Source: an uncultured Porphyromonadaceae bacterium
GTDB lineage: Bacteria > Bacteroidota > Bacteroidia > Bacteroidales > Porphyromonadaceae
Assembly: GCA_947253625.1 (NCBI GenBank)
Contig: CAMYAB010000005.1
Location: 1 to 64,000 of the forward strand
DNA length: 64,000 nucleotides
Direction of reading: 5' to 3'
Under the pieces are notes generated by a model. It was not told the DNA's origin. It was given only the letters and a program-made list of their open reading frames with translations, and did no database searches. Each line of letters starts with the position of its first letter. Position 1 is the first letter of the stretch. Shown piece by piece: positions 7,668-15,768 of the stretch. Both the position numbers and the translations under genes were made by a program.

Positions 7668-8765
7668 TCACTTGACGTAATGAATGGGGTTTTCACAGGA
7701 GTTTGCCTTGTGAAGCACAAAGGTACCTTTTTTCTCCGACAAAATGTCGGTCAGGAGCTGTACGGAGAGTTGCTCGCTCTCGTAGTGGCCGATTGTCGCA
7801 AGTGTCACCAAGTCCTGTGCATCCCAAAAGTCGTTGTACTTGGCCTCTCCGGTGATGAATAGATCAGCTCCCTGTCCGGCTGCTTCGCGGATCAGAAAGG
7901 CTCCGGAGCCACCACAATAGGCCACTTTCTGGATAGGATCTCTGAGGATCTTGCTGTGTGCGACATTCCGGATGGGTTGCCAGGATTTCAGGCGCTCCAT
8001 GAACTCTCCAAAGGGAATCGGGGTGGGCAAAGTGCCGATGATGCCGGCACCAATGAGCGGATCCCGATAGCGAAGTGGGTAGAGGTCGACTGCCGGCTCC
8101 TCGTAGGGGTGTGTGGCAGCGATGACCTCTCGGGCAAGTGTCAGCTGATCCCGGCGTAGAAGTATGGAGACCATCTCCTCGCGCTCGGCATGCCACTCGT
8201 GGGGCTTGCCCACATGAGGATGCGCCTGCTCTCCGGGGCAGAAGCGCCCCACCCCATCGGTACTAAAGGAGCACCCCGTGTAGTCGCCCTGCTGCCCCAG
8301 CTGTGCGCCCCAAAAGGCGGTCCGCAAGCGGTCTGCATCACCTACCGGCAGGTAGGTGGTGAGCTTGTAGTGGTAGTCCGAGAGTGGCAAGAGTGCTCGG
8401 CAGGACTGCAGCCCCATTTTGTGCGCCCAATAGTGGTTGAGCCCGATAGGGGAGTTGTCGAGGTTGGTATGTGCGGCATAGAGGACTAGATCGTGCTTGA
8501 GCGCATAGGCGACACACCGCTCGACATAGCTCCGTGGGGTGATCTTTTTGAGCGCATGAAAGAGGATCGGATGGTGCGTGATCACAAGGTTTGCGCCCAC
8601 ACTGAGTGCCTCTTTCAGCACCGCCTCGGAGACATCCACCGCCACCAGTACCCCGGTCAGCTCTTGATCGGTGTCACCGACTTGGAGTCCGGAGTTGTCG
8701 TACCCTTCTTGGAGGAGAGGGGGGACTTTGGACTCAAAGAAACGAAGTAATTCGCTGACTTTCAT
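7668..8765 (-). CDS. Nif3-like dinuclear metal centre protein
   Basis: 365 residues from the ATG at 8765; the longer frame to 8981 would overlap the upstream gene by 214 bases and begins with a non-family leader. NIF3/DUF34 family (formerly called GTP cyclohydrolase I type 2-like), a widely conserved hexameric protein whose enzymatic role remains debated. Seen: the N-terminal EGYDNSGLQVGD, THHP metal-binding motif, the C-terminal TGEAKYND and GHYESE (metal-binding His and Glu). The central insertion of about 100 residues, with THPYEEPAVDLYPL, is the PII/CutA-like domain found in the long YqfO-type members. The start lies 2 bases after the tricorn stop and the stop 3 bases before the zinc-ribbon gene. 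Confidence 0.93.
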   Translation of the reverse strand: MKVSELLRFFESKVPPLLQEGYDNSGLQVGDTDQELTGVLVAVDVSEAVLKEALSVGANLVITHHPILFHALKKITPRSYVERCVAYALKHDLVLYAAHTNLDNSPIGLNHYWAHKMGLQSCRALLPLSDYHYKLTTYLPVGDADRLRTAFWGAQLGQQGDYTGCSFSTDGVGRFCPGEQAHPHVGKPHEWHAEREEMVSILLRRDQLTLAREVIAATHPYEEPAVDLYPLRYRDPLIGAGIIGTLPTPIPFGEFMERLKSWQPIRNVAHSKILRDPIQKVAYCGGSGAFLIREAAGQGADLFITGEAKYNDFWDAQDLVTLATIGHYESEQLSVQLLTDILSEKKGTFVLHKANSCENPIHYVK

Positions 8766-8767
8766 GC

Positions 8768-11700
8768 TCACTGTGCGTTGTTGCTTTTGACTTGTCGCAG
8801 TAGCTCGTCGACAGCCGCTTTGAGCTGAGCATCGTAGTTTTGGAGATTTTGCTCCGGAGTATTGTAGACCTCGATATCGGGGTGCAGAGTGGTGTTTTCC
8901 AAGGTATTTCCCCTGAGATCCTTGACCGTCACTTGTGGAACACCAAAGACCAGCGAGGGATCCACCTGTGTCTCCCACCACACGGCGGTCATGGTTCCGG
9001 CTACGGGTGCCCCCACCAGCTTACCGATCCCCAGCTCCTTGTAGGTCCAGGGGCTACCGTGGGCATCGGAGTAGTTTCCCTCGGAGATGAGCATGACAGA
9101 TGGCTTGTGCCACTGCATGAAAGGCTCACTGCCAATGTACTGTCCGCGTGGCACAAATCGAGCATACTCTCGGCCACTGAGCAGGATAGCCAGGTCGTTG
9201 TGCAACCACCCGCCACCATTGAAGCGGGTATCCACGACGACAGCATCGCAATTGCGATACTTGCCCAGCAGATCCCTAAAGACCGTCCGGTAGGAGCGGG
9301 AGTCCATGTCCTGCACGTGGACATAGGCAATACGACCGCCACTCCACTCACGCACCATCTCGGCACGCTGTGCGATCCATCGCTCGTAGAGTAGCTCTCC
9401 CTCCTCAGCAAGGGAGATGGACCTCACGGACTCCTCCACCACCTTGCCGTCGGTGTCTCGCATCGTCAGCCGGAGTCGCTCGTCGGCATGGCCGTTGAGG
9501 TAATACTCGATAGGCTTGTCCGGGGTAATCTCCCGGTCGTTGACCTTGAGGATCACCACGCCGGGCTTGGCTATGCTCTGCGCACGATCCATAGGGCCGG
9601 CAGTCATCACCTCCAAGATCCGCACACCTGGACCACTGTACTCATCATCATAGAAGAGTCCGAGGCTACCGGTCGGACGCTCGGCCGACTTTCTGTACCT
9701 GGCTCCGGTATGAGAGGCATTGAGTTCGCCGAGTAGCTCACTGAGTAAGTCGGCAAAGTCGTAGTTATTCGACACCTCGGGGAGGAACGAAGCATAGTTT
9801 TTGGCATAGCCCTCCCAGTCCACTCCGTGGAGGTTTTCGTCATAAAACTTATTCGCCACTTGCTTGACGACATGGTCGTAGATGTATGCCCGCTCCTCGG
9901 GGCGATTATTCTCCACCTCAGCGGCGCAGGTGATAGGTGTCACGGAGTTGCCCTCAATCTTTTTTGCGCCATTGTAGCTCATGAGGTAGAGTGTTTTGTC
10001 GTCCTTGCCCAGCTTGAGCGTACCCATACCGGTATTAGGGACGAGCAACTCTGTATCCCCCTTGACGAGGTCGAGTGCGTAGAGGCTGGTCACGCCATCA
10101 AAAAGGGCAAGATAGTAGAGTTTTTCGCCTTTTTTGTCCATGGCAAATCCGCCTTGATACCCGGTCGTACGCGTCACGGGCTGAGTGCGATATATGCGAT
10201 TTTTTAGCTCAAAAGTAAGCGGTTTGACCTGGTCCTCCGTCTTCTCATCACCGGACTTAGCCTCATCCTCACCCTTGTCTGCCAGCAGGATCTCACGCTC
10301 CTCAGCATCAAGGTTGTATTGGTCGTAAGCTTCTTGATCTAGGAACATCAAAAAGATGTCCGACTGTGATCCCCAGCTGCCATGGCTACGATAGCCCCGA
10401 CGATCGGAGTAAAAAGCCACCGCTTTTCCGCCCATGACGAAGTCGGCTCCGCTGTCCGAATACCCGCTTTCTGTCAGGTTGATGATCTCGCCGGACCCAT
10501 CAGCCTTGACCAGTGCGACGTCGGTGTTGTTCCATCCACCTACGCCAATGTAGTTGGAGAGGAGCCATCTTGAGTCCGGGCTCCAGGCGAAGTGCTGGTC
10601 GCCATCCGAGTAGGAGTAGTTGAATACCTTGTTCATCACCTCATACTCTGTTCCCTTCTCCAAGTCCAGGACATAGAGTGCCGTCCTATCGCGCAAAAAG
10701 GCGATTTTCTTGCCATCCGGGCTGAAGACAGGTTGCTGAGAGGGTGCGACATCATTGGTCAGCTGACGCTCTTTCAGTTCGGTCGCGTAGGTAAAGAGTT
10801 TCTCGTCCTTCCGCACCAATTCGGTCATATACAAGTTCCAGCTGCCATCTCTTTCAGCGGCATAGACCAGCCGGCGTCCATCGGGAGCGAAGGAGACATC
10901 ACGCTCCTGACTGGGAGTATTGGTGATCCTGCGAGTGGTATTGTACTCAATACTGGTCACAAAGACCTCCCCACGTACGACAAAGGCCATCTCCTGCTCG
11001 TTGGGTGAGATGTCCGCTGACCCAAATCCGCCCGTGTATGTCTGGTACTCCACCGGTGCTGTGTTGTAGTCAGCCACTATCTGTACGGGTACTTGTCGAG
11101 GGGTACCGCCCTGTGGGAGGTAGTAGATCTTGCCATTCCACGAAAAGGTGGCATTGCCCATCCTATCCACGCTCAGCGAACGCACCGGGTGCTTCTTGAA
11201 GTGAGTCAGTTGCTCTACCGGACCACCCTCCGCAGCGGCACGGTAGACATTGAAAGTCCCATCCTGCTCGCTGGTGTACAAAAAGGACGTCTGCCCCGGT
11301 AGCCATACCGCATTACGGTCCTCTCCCTTGAAGGTAGTCACCTTTCGGTACGATCCGCCCCCATCGCCCGGGGTCCACATCCATATATCACGTGCGATCG
11401 GAGAAGTATGGTGCTTCCGATAAGGATCCTCGTACCCTTTCACGTCCGTGAAGAGTATTCGCCCATCCTGTCCAAGCGAGGGCTCCTGCATCGTGACGGC
11501 AGAAAAGATACGCGGACGTCCGCCCTCTATCGACTGCACATACAGTTGCTCAAAAGAGCCGTACGGGAAGATCCCCATATTGGCAGCCGGTCGGATATTG
11601 GCCGTATAGAGCAGGTGATCGTTGTCATAAAAAGCTACCGGCACCTGGTTCTTGCTATTGACATAGCTGATCCGTCGTGCCTCTCCTCCCTCTCGGGCGG

Positions 11701-11986
11701 TGACATATACGTTGAAGTTGCAGCCGTCTCGGTCCGAGGCAAAAGCAATCTTGGAGCCATCCGGACTCCAGATGGGGGCCTTTTCATAGGCTCGGTTGGA
11801 GGTTATCTGGGTAGCCTTTCCGCCGGCCACAGGCACCGTGTAGATATCCCCACGGTAAGAAAAGGCAATGTCACGGCCATCCGGACTGATCGCCGGATAC
11901 CTGAGCCATGAGGGCTCAGACTGCCGAGCCGATGCCGATACCAGCGAAAAGAGAGCAAGTACAGCTAGAGGGATCAAACGCTTCAT
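8768..11986 (-). CDS. Tricorn-type S41 serine protease
   Basis: 1072 residues, exported: signal peptide 1-19 ending ASA. Order of domains: two beta-propellers (about 25-340 and 330-680, with repeated WSPDG/FSPDG/ISPDG blades of the PD40 type), a helical C1 region (about 690-770), a PDZ domain (about 775-860, ILEVMTAGPMD...), and the S41 catalytic core. The likely nucleophile is Ser973 in SEGNYSDA, close to Ser965 of archaeal tricorn. It probably degrades peptides in the periplasm, fitting the peptide-based nutrition of this lineage. It sits between a predicted exported phosphatase-fold protein (28-bp gap) and nif3 (2-bp gap), with pepD at the head of the run, so peptide breakdown outside and inside the cell may be co-transcribed. 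Confidence 0.93.
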   Translation of the reverse strand: MKRLIPLAVLALFSLVSASARQSEPSWLRYPAISPDGRDIAFSYRGDIYTVPVAGGKATQITSNRAYEKAPIWSPDGSKIAFASDRDGCNFNVYVTAREGGEARRISYVNSKNQVPVAFYDNDHLLYTANIRPAANMGIFPYGSFEQLYVQSIEGGRPRIFSAVTMQEPSLGQDGRILFTDVKGYEDPYRKHHTSPIARDIWMWTPGDGGGSYRKVTTFKGEDRNAVWLPGQTSFLYTSEQDGTFNVYRAAAEGGPVEQLTHFKKHPVRSLSVDRMGNATFSWNGKIYYLPQGGTPRQVPVQIVADYNTAPVEYQTYTGGFGSADISPNEQEMAFVVRGEVFVTSIEYNTTRRITNTPSQERDVSFAPDGRRLVYAAERDGSWNLYMTELVRKDEKLFTYATELKERQLTNDVAPSQQPVFSPDGKKIAFLRDRTALYVLDLEKGTEYEVMNKVFNYSYSDGDQHFAWSPDSRWLLSNYIGVGGWNNTDVALVKADGSGEIINLTESGYSDSGADFVMGGKAVAFYSDRRGYRSHGSWGSQSDIFLMFLDQEAYDQYNLDAEEREILLADKGEDEAKSGDEKTEDQVKPLTFELKNRIYRTQPVTRTTGYQGGFAMDKKGEKLYYLALFDGVTSLYALDLVKGDTELLVPNTGMGTLKLGKDDKTLYLMSYNGAKKIEGNSVTPITCAAEVENNRPEERAYIYDHVVKQVANKFYDENLHGVDWEGYAKNYASFLPEVSNNYDFADLLSELLGELNASHTGARYRKSAERPTGSLGLFYDDEYSGPGVRILEVMTAGPMDRAQSIAKPGVVILKVNDREITPDKPIEYYLNGHADERLRLTMRDTDGKVVEESVRSISLAEEGELLYERWIAQRAEMVREWSGGRIAYVHVQDMDSRSYRTVFRDLLGKYRNCDAVVVDTRFNGGGWLHNDLAILLSGREYARFVPRGQYIGSEPFMQWHKPSVMLISEGNYSDAHGSPWTYKELGIGKLVGAPVAGTMTAVWWETQVDPSLVFGVPQVTVKDLRGNTLENTTLHPDIEVYNTPEQNLQNYDAQLKAAVDELLRQVKSNNAQ

Positions 11987-12014
11987 AAATACAAAAAACT
12001 ACTAAAGGTATTGA

Positions 12015-13175
12015 TTAGTTGATGATTAAGTCTATATATACCGGGAAATGGTCCGAGAATCCACCTCCGCTGTAGTGCGTTCCGCGAAAAGAACGCTTGG
12101 GTCGTCCCTCCAAGCTCATGTACTCGGGGCTAAAGACCCGCTGTCCGATCGTGTCCACATGCAACCTCTGTCGATCATCCAGCAAAGCACCCGACACCAT
12201 GATCTGGTCCGGCAACCAGGCTCCTTGCTCAAAGTAGTGGGAGCCCACTCCCTCCTCCTCTAGTGGCAACGCCAGGTTGTACAGCCGATCACTCCGATAG
12301 TCTCCGTGGGCCTCTTTGGCCGAAAAAGTCCGGAGCGAATCCAGGACAGCTCTGTCACCGGGGGTATCATTGAAGTCTCCCATCACCACTATCCTGGGGG
12401 TCGGACGCTGATCTACAATGTGGTCCAGCACACGGTGGATCTTGGCGCAGACTCTGCCCCGCTTCTCCTCCGAGGCACGCACCCCTCCTCGGCGACTGGG
12501 GAGATGCACCACCAGCACATCCAGTGGCTCTCCCGTCTTTTTGTCCTCCAGCACCACCCATAGGGAGTTGCGCCCGGATCCGGACCGCTCCTGTCGGGTA
12601 CGTGGGTCACGCCGGATAGGATAGTACAGGGGCTCCCCATAGTGTGGGATCTCGTACGCCTCCAGTTGCCTAAAGTGCTTCGGGTGCCACAGCAACGCCA
12701 CATCGATCCCTCTCGGGTCGGCACCACGGCTCACGGCCATGCGGTAGTCCTGCGAGCGCAGGATCCGGTGGTCGACGAGGTCTCGCACCACAGCTTGGTT
12801 CTCCACCTCCACCAGCCCCACCACAGCCGGATAGCCCCACTCGCCCAAGTCGGAGAGCACACGGGCCGTCTGCTTGATCTTGGTGTGGTACTTACCCTCT
12901 GTCCAGTGGTAGGCACCGGAGGCCAAAAACGCCTCATCGGCCGACCGAGGGTCATCGGAGGTGTCAAAGAGGTTCTCAACATTGTACGACACCACCCTCA
13001 GCCGCGCTCCTCCCTCCTGTGCAAGCACCATGCCCTCCATCACGAGCAGCGAGAGAGCCACCCCAAGCATCCACCCCAAGCCGAAGAGCCACCGACCCGG
13101 GCGGACGCTTCCACGCCACACCCCGTCGGTGACACCATAGTGAGAGTGGGTCCTTGGCTCGAGAGATGCAAGCAC
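12015..13175 (-). CDS. Endonuclease/exonuclease/phosphatase family protein
   Basis: 386 residues. EEP (DNase I-like) fold: YNVENLFD near the start of the domain (metal-binding Asn/Glu), VEVEN, the catalytic VVMGDFNDTPGD, and the C-terminal SDHFPV with the catalytic His. The start at 13175 is a GTG; residues about 25-53 (RPGRWLFGLGW...VLAQ) then form a signal peptide with an Arg-containing head, so the protein is probably exported. An ATG at 13070 would leave a signal peptide without positive charge and is less likely. Substrate cannot be told: nuclease, phosphodiesterase and lipid phosphatase activities all occur in the family. It follows pepD by 15 bases and precedes tricorn by 28. Confidence 0.88.
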   Translation of the reverse strand: MLASLEPRTHSHYGVTDGVWRGSVRPGRWLFGLGWMLGVALSLLVMEGMVLAQEGGARLRVVSYNVENLFDTSDDPRSADEAFLASGAYHWTEGKYHTKIKQTARVLSDLGEWGYPAVVGLVEVENQAVVRDLVDHRILRSQDYRMAVSRGADPRGIDVALLWHPKHFRQLEAYEIPHYGEPLYYPIRRDPRTRQERSGSGRNSLWVVLEDKKTGEPLDVLVVHLPSRRGGVRASEEKRGRVCAKIHRVLDHIVDQRPTPRIVVMGDFNDTPGDRAVLDSLRTFSAKEAHGDYRSDRLYNLALPLEEEGVGSHYFEQGAWLPDQIMVSGALLDDRQRLHVDTIGQRVFSPEYMSLEGRPKRSFRGTHYSGGGFSDHFPVYIDLIIN

Positions 13176-13190
13176 ACCGGTCCCAAGTGA

Positions 13191-14654
13191 TTACGCCTTT
13201 ACAGGAGCGTGCTTGAGGATATCCAGTAGGTGCGCCCACACATGTTGCATGGTCGACACCTCCATTCGCTCATTTGGCGAGTGGACATCACGCATCGTCG
13301 GGCCAAAGGAGACCATATCCAGCTGCGGATACTTCTGCTTGAAGAGGCCACACTCCAGGCCGGCATGGATTGCCTTCACGGCCGGAGCCTTGCCAAACAA
13401 GCGTTTGTAGCTATCCACGACTACTTTGAGGATCTCAGAGTCCATATTGGGCTCCCATCCGGGATAGCCGTCACGCTCGTAGACATAACCCTCTGCCAGC
13501 GAAAAAGCGGTGGTCACCATATCGCCCGCCATCTCCAGCAGAGACTCATTGGAGCTACGTTGCGAGGTCTCCACGAAGAGGACATCATAACCGTCCTCGT
13601 TTTGCATCTTCACCGAGGCCAGGTTGGTAGAGGTCTCCACCAAGCCCTCGATGGCATGGCTCATCGTGAGCACTCCGTGCGGACAAGCGATCAAAGCGGC
13701 AATCAAGCGATCCGATGTCTCCTCATCGATACAAAACTCCGGCTTGGTTGTCGTCGACACCGTTATCTTCACACCCTCATCGACCCCCTTTAGCTCGCCC
13801 TGTACTTGTGCGCAAAAGTGGTTGACACAGGCCACCACGCTCTCTTTGTCGCTCGGGTCTACCCCGATCACCGCATGGCCCTCACGTGCGATCGCATTGT
13901 GCAGGTTGCCGGCATCGATCTCGGCCAGCTCATAGTCCACATCGGCACTCAGCTCATACAGCGTCCGAGCCAGGATCTTGACTGCACTGCCCAGCCCCAA
14001 GTGGATATCTCCGCCTGAATGTCCGCCACGCAACCCGGTCACATCTATCCGCAGATAGACCTGGTCGGGGTCGGCATAGGTCTTGGTGTACTTCATTTCC
14101 ACCATAGTTCCCTTGCCACCGGCACAGCCGATGAACATCTCCCCCTCGTCCTCACTGTCGAGATTGAGCAGGATATCGCTCTCAAAAAAACTCCGCTCCA
14201 GCTCCATCGCTCCGGTCAGACCCGTCTCCTCATCCACCGTAAACAAGCACTCCAGAGGACCATGCTCAATATCGTCGGATGCCAGGATCGCCAGCTCGAT
14301 AGCCACACCGATACCGTTGTCGGCACCCAGGGTGGTCCCTTTGGCCTTTAGCCAACCATCCTCAATGTAGGTCTGGATCGCATCGGTCTCAAAGTCAAAG
14401 TCCACATCCTTATTTTTCTCACACACCATGTCCATGTGACTTTGTAGGACAATGCTCTTGCGATCCTCGTACCCCTTGGTCGCCGGCTTGGAGATCAGGA
14501 TATTGCCGGCCTTGTCCTTTTTGCACGGCAGGTTGTGCTCCTTTGCAAAGGCCTCTAGGTAGGCGATCACCTTCTCCTCCTTCTTGGACGGACGGGGGAT
14601 CTTGGTCAGTTGGTCAAAGTACTTGAATACAATTTTGGGCTCTAGGTTGATCAT
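13191..14654 (-). CDS. pepD: Cytosol nonspecific dipeptidase (aminoacyl-histidine dipeptidase)
   Basis: 487 residues, M20C family, the usual length. Zinc enzyme that cleaves dipeptides, including Xaa-His, in the cytoplasm. Seen: QSHMDMV (His73, Asp75), GADNGIG (bridging Asp about 112), DEETGLTGA (catalytic Glu pair), and the dimerisation (lid) domain in the middle. It is the first gene of a minus-strand run with the EEP protein, tricorn, nif3 and the zinc-ribbon protein. A TATCTTTA box at 14841-14848 may be its promoter, with a leader of about 180 nt. Confidence 0.95.
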   Translation of the reverse strand: MINLEPKIVFKYFDQLTKIPRPSKKEEKVIAYLEAFAKEHNLPCKKDKAGNILISKPATKGYEDRKSIVLQSHMDMVCEKNKDVDFDFETDAIQTYIEDGWLKAKGTTLGADNGIGVAIELAILASDDIEHGPLECLFTVDEETGLTGAMELERSFFESDILLNLDSEDEGEMFIGCAGGKGTMVEMKYTKTYADPDQVYLRIDVTGLRGGHSGGDIHLGLGSAVKILARTLYELSADVDYELAEIDAGNLHNAIAREGHAVIGVDPSDKESVVACVNHFCAQVQGELKGVDEGVKITVSTTTKPEFCIDEETSDRLIAALIACPHGVLTMSHAIEGLVETSTNLASVKMQNEDGYDVLFVETSQRSSNESLLEMAGDMVTTAFSLAEGYVYERDGYPGWEPNMDSEILKVVVDSYKRLFGKAPAVKAIHAGLECGLFKQKYPQLDMVSFGPTMRDVHSPNERMEVSTMQHVWAHLLDILKHAPVKA

Positions 14655-14840
14655 AACTTGTCTATATCATTAAGGGGTTTTGGCCATCACATTGGACAGC
14701 ATGTTCGTAAAGAGAGCACGTCGCACGAAGTGGCTTTTGGGGCACAATCATTGGGGCAGAGACTTGACTCTGCACAAGACAACAAAAGCGGCAAAGTAGA
14801 GCTGGACTCTGTACGACACTCTCCAAATATCCTTGCCTCG

Positions 14841-14848
14841 TAAAGATA
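14841..14848 (-). promoter_or_regulatory. Possible -7 box (TATCTTTA) for pepD
   Basis: One mismatch from TAnnTTTG on the minus strand, 187 bases upstream of the pepD ATG, with a T-rich stretch about 20 bases further upstream. Confidence 0.35.
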
Positions 14849-15081
14849 CTCATTTCAGTCTGATTTGGAAAAACCCTGTTCGGCAAAAAGTCTCCGCCCT
14901 CCTCCAAAGTCTTGTTGACCCACCGGAGATCGCAAAACAGAGTATCGACACAGGTTGCAAAATCCGATGCCTTTTCCTCTCCGGACAACCCCTCAAAAAG
15001 GGTAAAAAGACGACGTTTCGGGGGTCAAAAAAGTCCCCTCTCGGGAGCATTGGCAATCAGACACTTACAGTGAACGTCGAG

Positions 15082-15170
15082 TTTCACGGATAGAAGCAAT
15101 CGCTTAGACGGATAGAAGAAATCGCTTAGACGGATAGAAGAAATCGCTTAGACGGATAGAAGAAAAATTG
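15082..15170 (+). repeat. 22-bp-period repeat array 2 (four units)
   Basis: Units start at 15082, 15104, 15126 and 15148: exact 22-bp spacing. The first is TTTCACGGATAGAAG, the other three are TTAGACGGATAGAAG and are separated by the near-constant AAATCGC. Left flank GACGTCGAG-like (GAACGTCGAG), right end GAAAAATTG. Orientation is opposite to the neighbouring minus-strand genes. Confidence 0.9.
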
Positions 15171-15222
15171 ACACCCCACTCCTCCGGAGTCTTTTGCCCC
15201 CTATTTTGGTCAAAAAAAAAGG

Positions 15223-15618
15223 GCTGTTGCACGAAGGCGATCGGCTTAGTTTTTTTTTCGGGCGACGGGCTTGGTCACCTGCGCAAGTACGCTCACCTCC
15301 TCGCCGTACAGTAGGAGCTGGAGCTTGGGGTCCTGCATACCGACCCACCAGAGGTGTAGCTGTATGGTGGGACGTGCAGACGCTATCGACACATTTAGGC
15401 TGGCACAAAAAAAGAGAATGTTGCACGAAGTGCCATTCTCGCACATTTGAAGCAAATGTGCTGAGACTTTGCACGAAGGATGAGATGCAAGGCCTGAGGA
15501 TGAGGGCAAGGTGCACGTAGGGCACCAAGGCCTACCTGGCCGAAGGGAGCGTACTCACGTACGTGACCTAGGCCGAATTCCGAAAGCAACGCCGCAGATC
15601 GCCTTCGTGCAACAGTCT
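15223..15618. mobile_element. 396-bp non-autonomous element with terminal inverted repeats
   Basis: The left end (15223-15246) and the reverse complement of the right end (15595-15618) match at 22 of 24 positions, sharing TGTTGCACGAAGGCGATC. Further internal copies of the tip occur at 15420-15431 (TGTTGCACGAAG) and 15472-15480 (TTGCACGAAG), so it could be a composite or a remnant of a larger insertion sequence. No transposase is visible. A clean target-site duplication is not clear; TCAAAA occurs near both ends. It is best read as a MITE-like or decayed insertion sequence. Confidence 0.6.
15246..15509 (-). pseudogene. Possible gene remnant inside the inverted-repeat element
   Basis: An 87-codon minus-strand frame. 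The first half overlaps the internal repeat copies and reads as noise, but the last 45 residues (from SIASARPTIQLHLWW to the stop) look protein-like, with alternating hydrophobic residues and the segment PKLQLLLYGEEVSVL. I do not recognise the family. Its position just after susE, where sus loci often have a further enzyme gene, makes a decayed sus gene one option; a chance frame is equally possible. Confidence 0.2.
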
Positions 15619-15675
15619 CAAAAGAGTAAAAGGGCAAGTAGCCCGGAACGGTGAGGCATAATAATAAGGGGAAAA

Positions 15676-15730
15676 AGAAAAAGGCCTCCGACAGGGAAGT
15701 GAATCACGATCCACTCCTCCTGCGGAAGCC
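15676..15730 (-). terminator. Terminator of the sus-like operon
   Basis: On the minus strand GGCTTCCG (15730-15723) pairs with CGGAGGCC-type bases (15690-15683), with an inner GGAGTG/CACTTC stem, then a T-rich tail (15676-15682). It lies 38 bases after the susE stop. Confidence 0.8.
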
Positions 15731-15768
15731 TGTTGTTTTTGTTGTGTATTAACTAAGTCGGGGCAACT

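Larger units (their letters stand above)
14655..15768. other. 1.1-kb intergenic region rich in repeats
   Basis: Lies between susE and pepD, both on the minus strand. It contains a possible pepD promoter (14841-14848), a degenerate copy of a GCACGAAGTG-type sequence (about 14718-14785), a four-unit 22-bp array (15082-15170), a 396-bp element with terminal inverted repeats (15223-15618), and the susE terminator (15676-15730). I see no intact gene. Confidence 0.75.

Noticed and set aside
8766..8981. 72-residue extension of the Nif3 protein
   Set aside because: It lies inside the tricorn coding sequence in another frame and has no family similarity; the ATG at 8765 fits.
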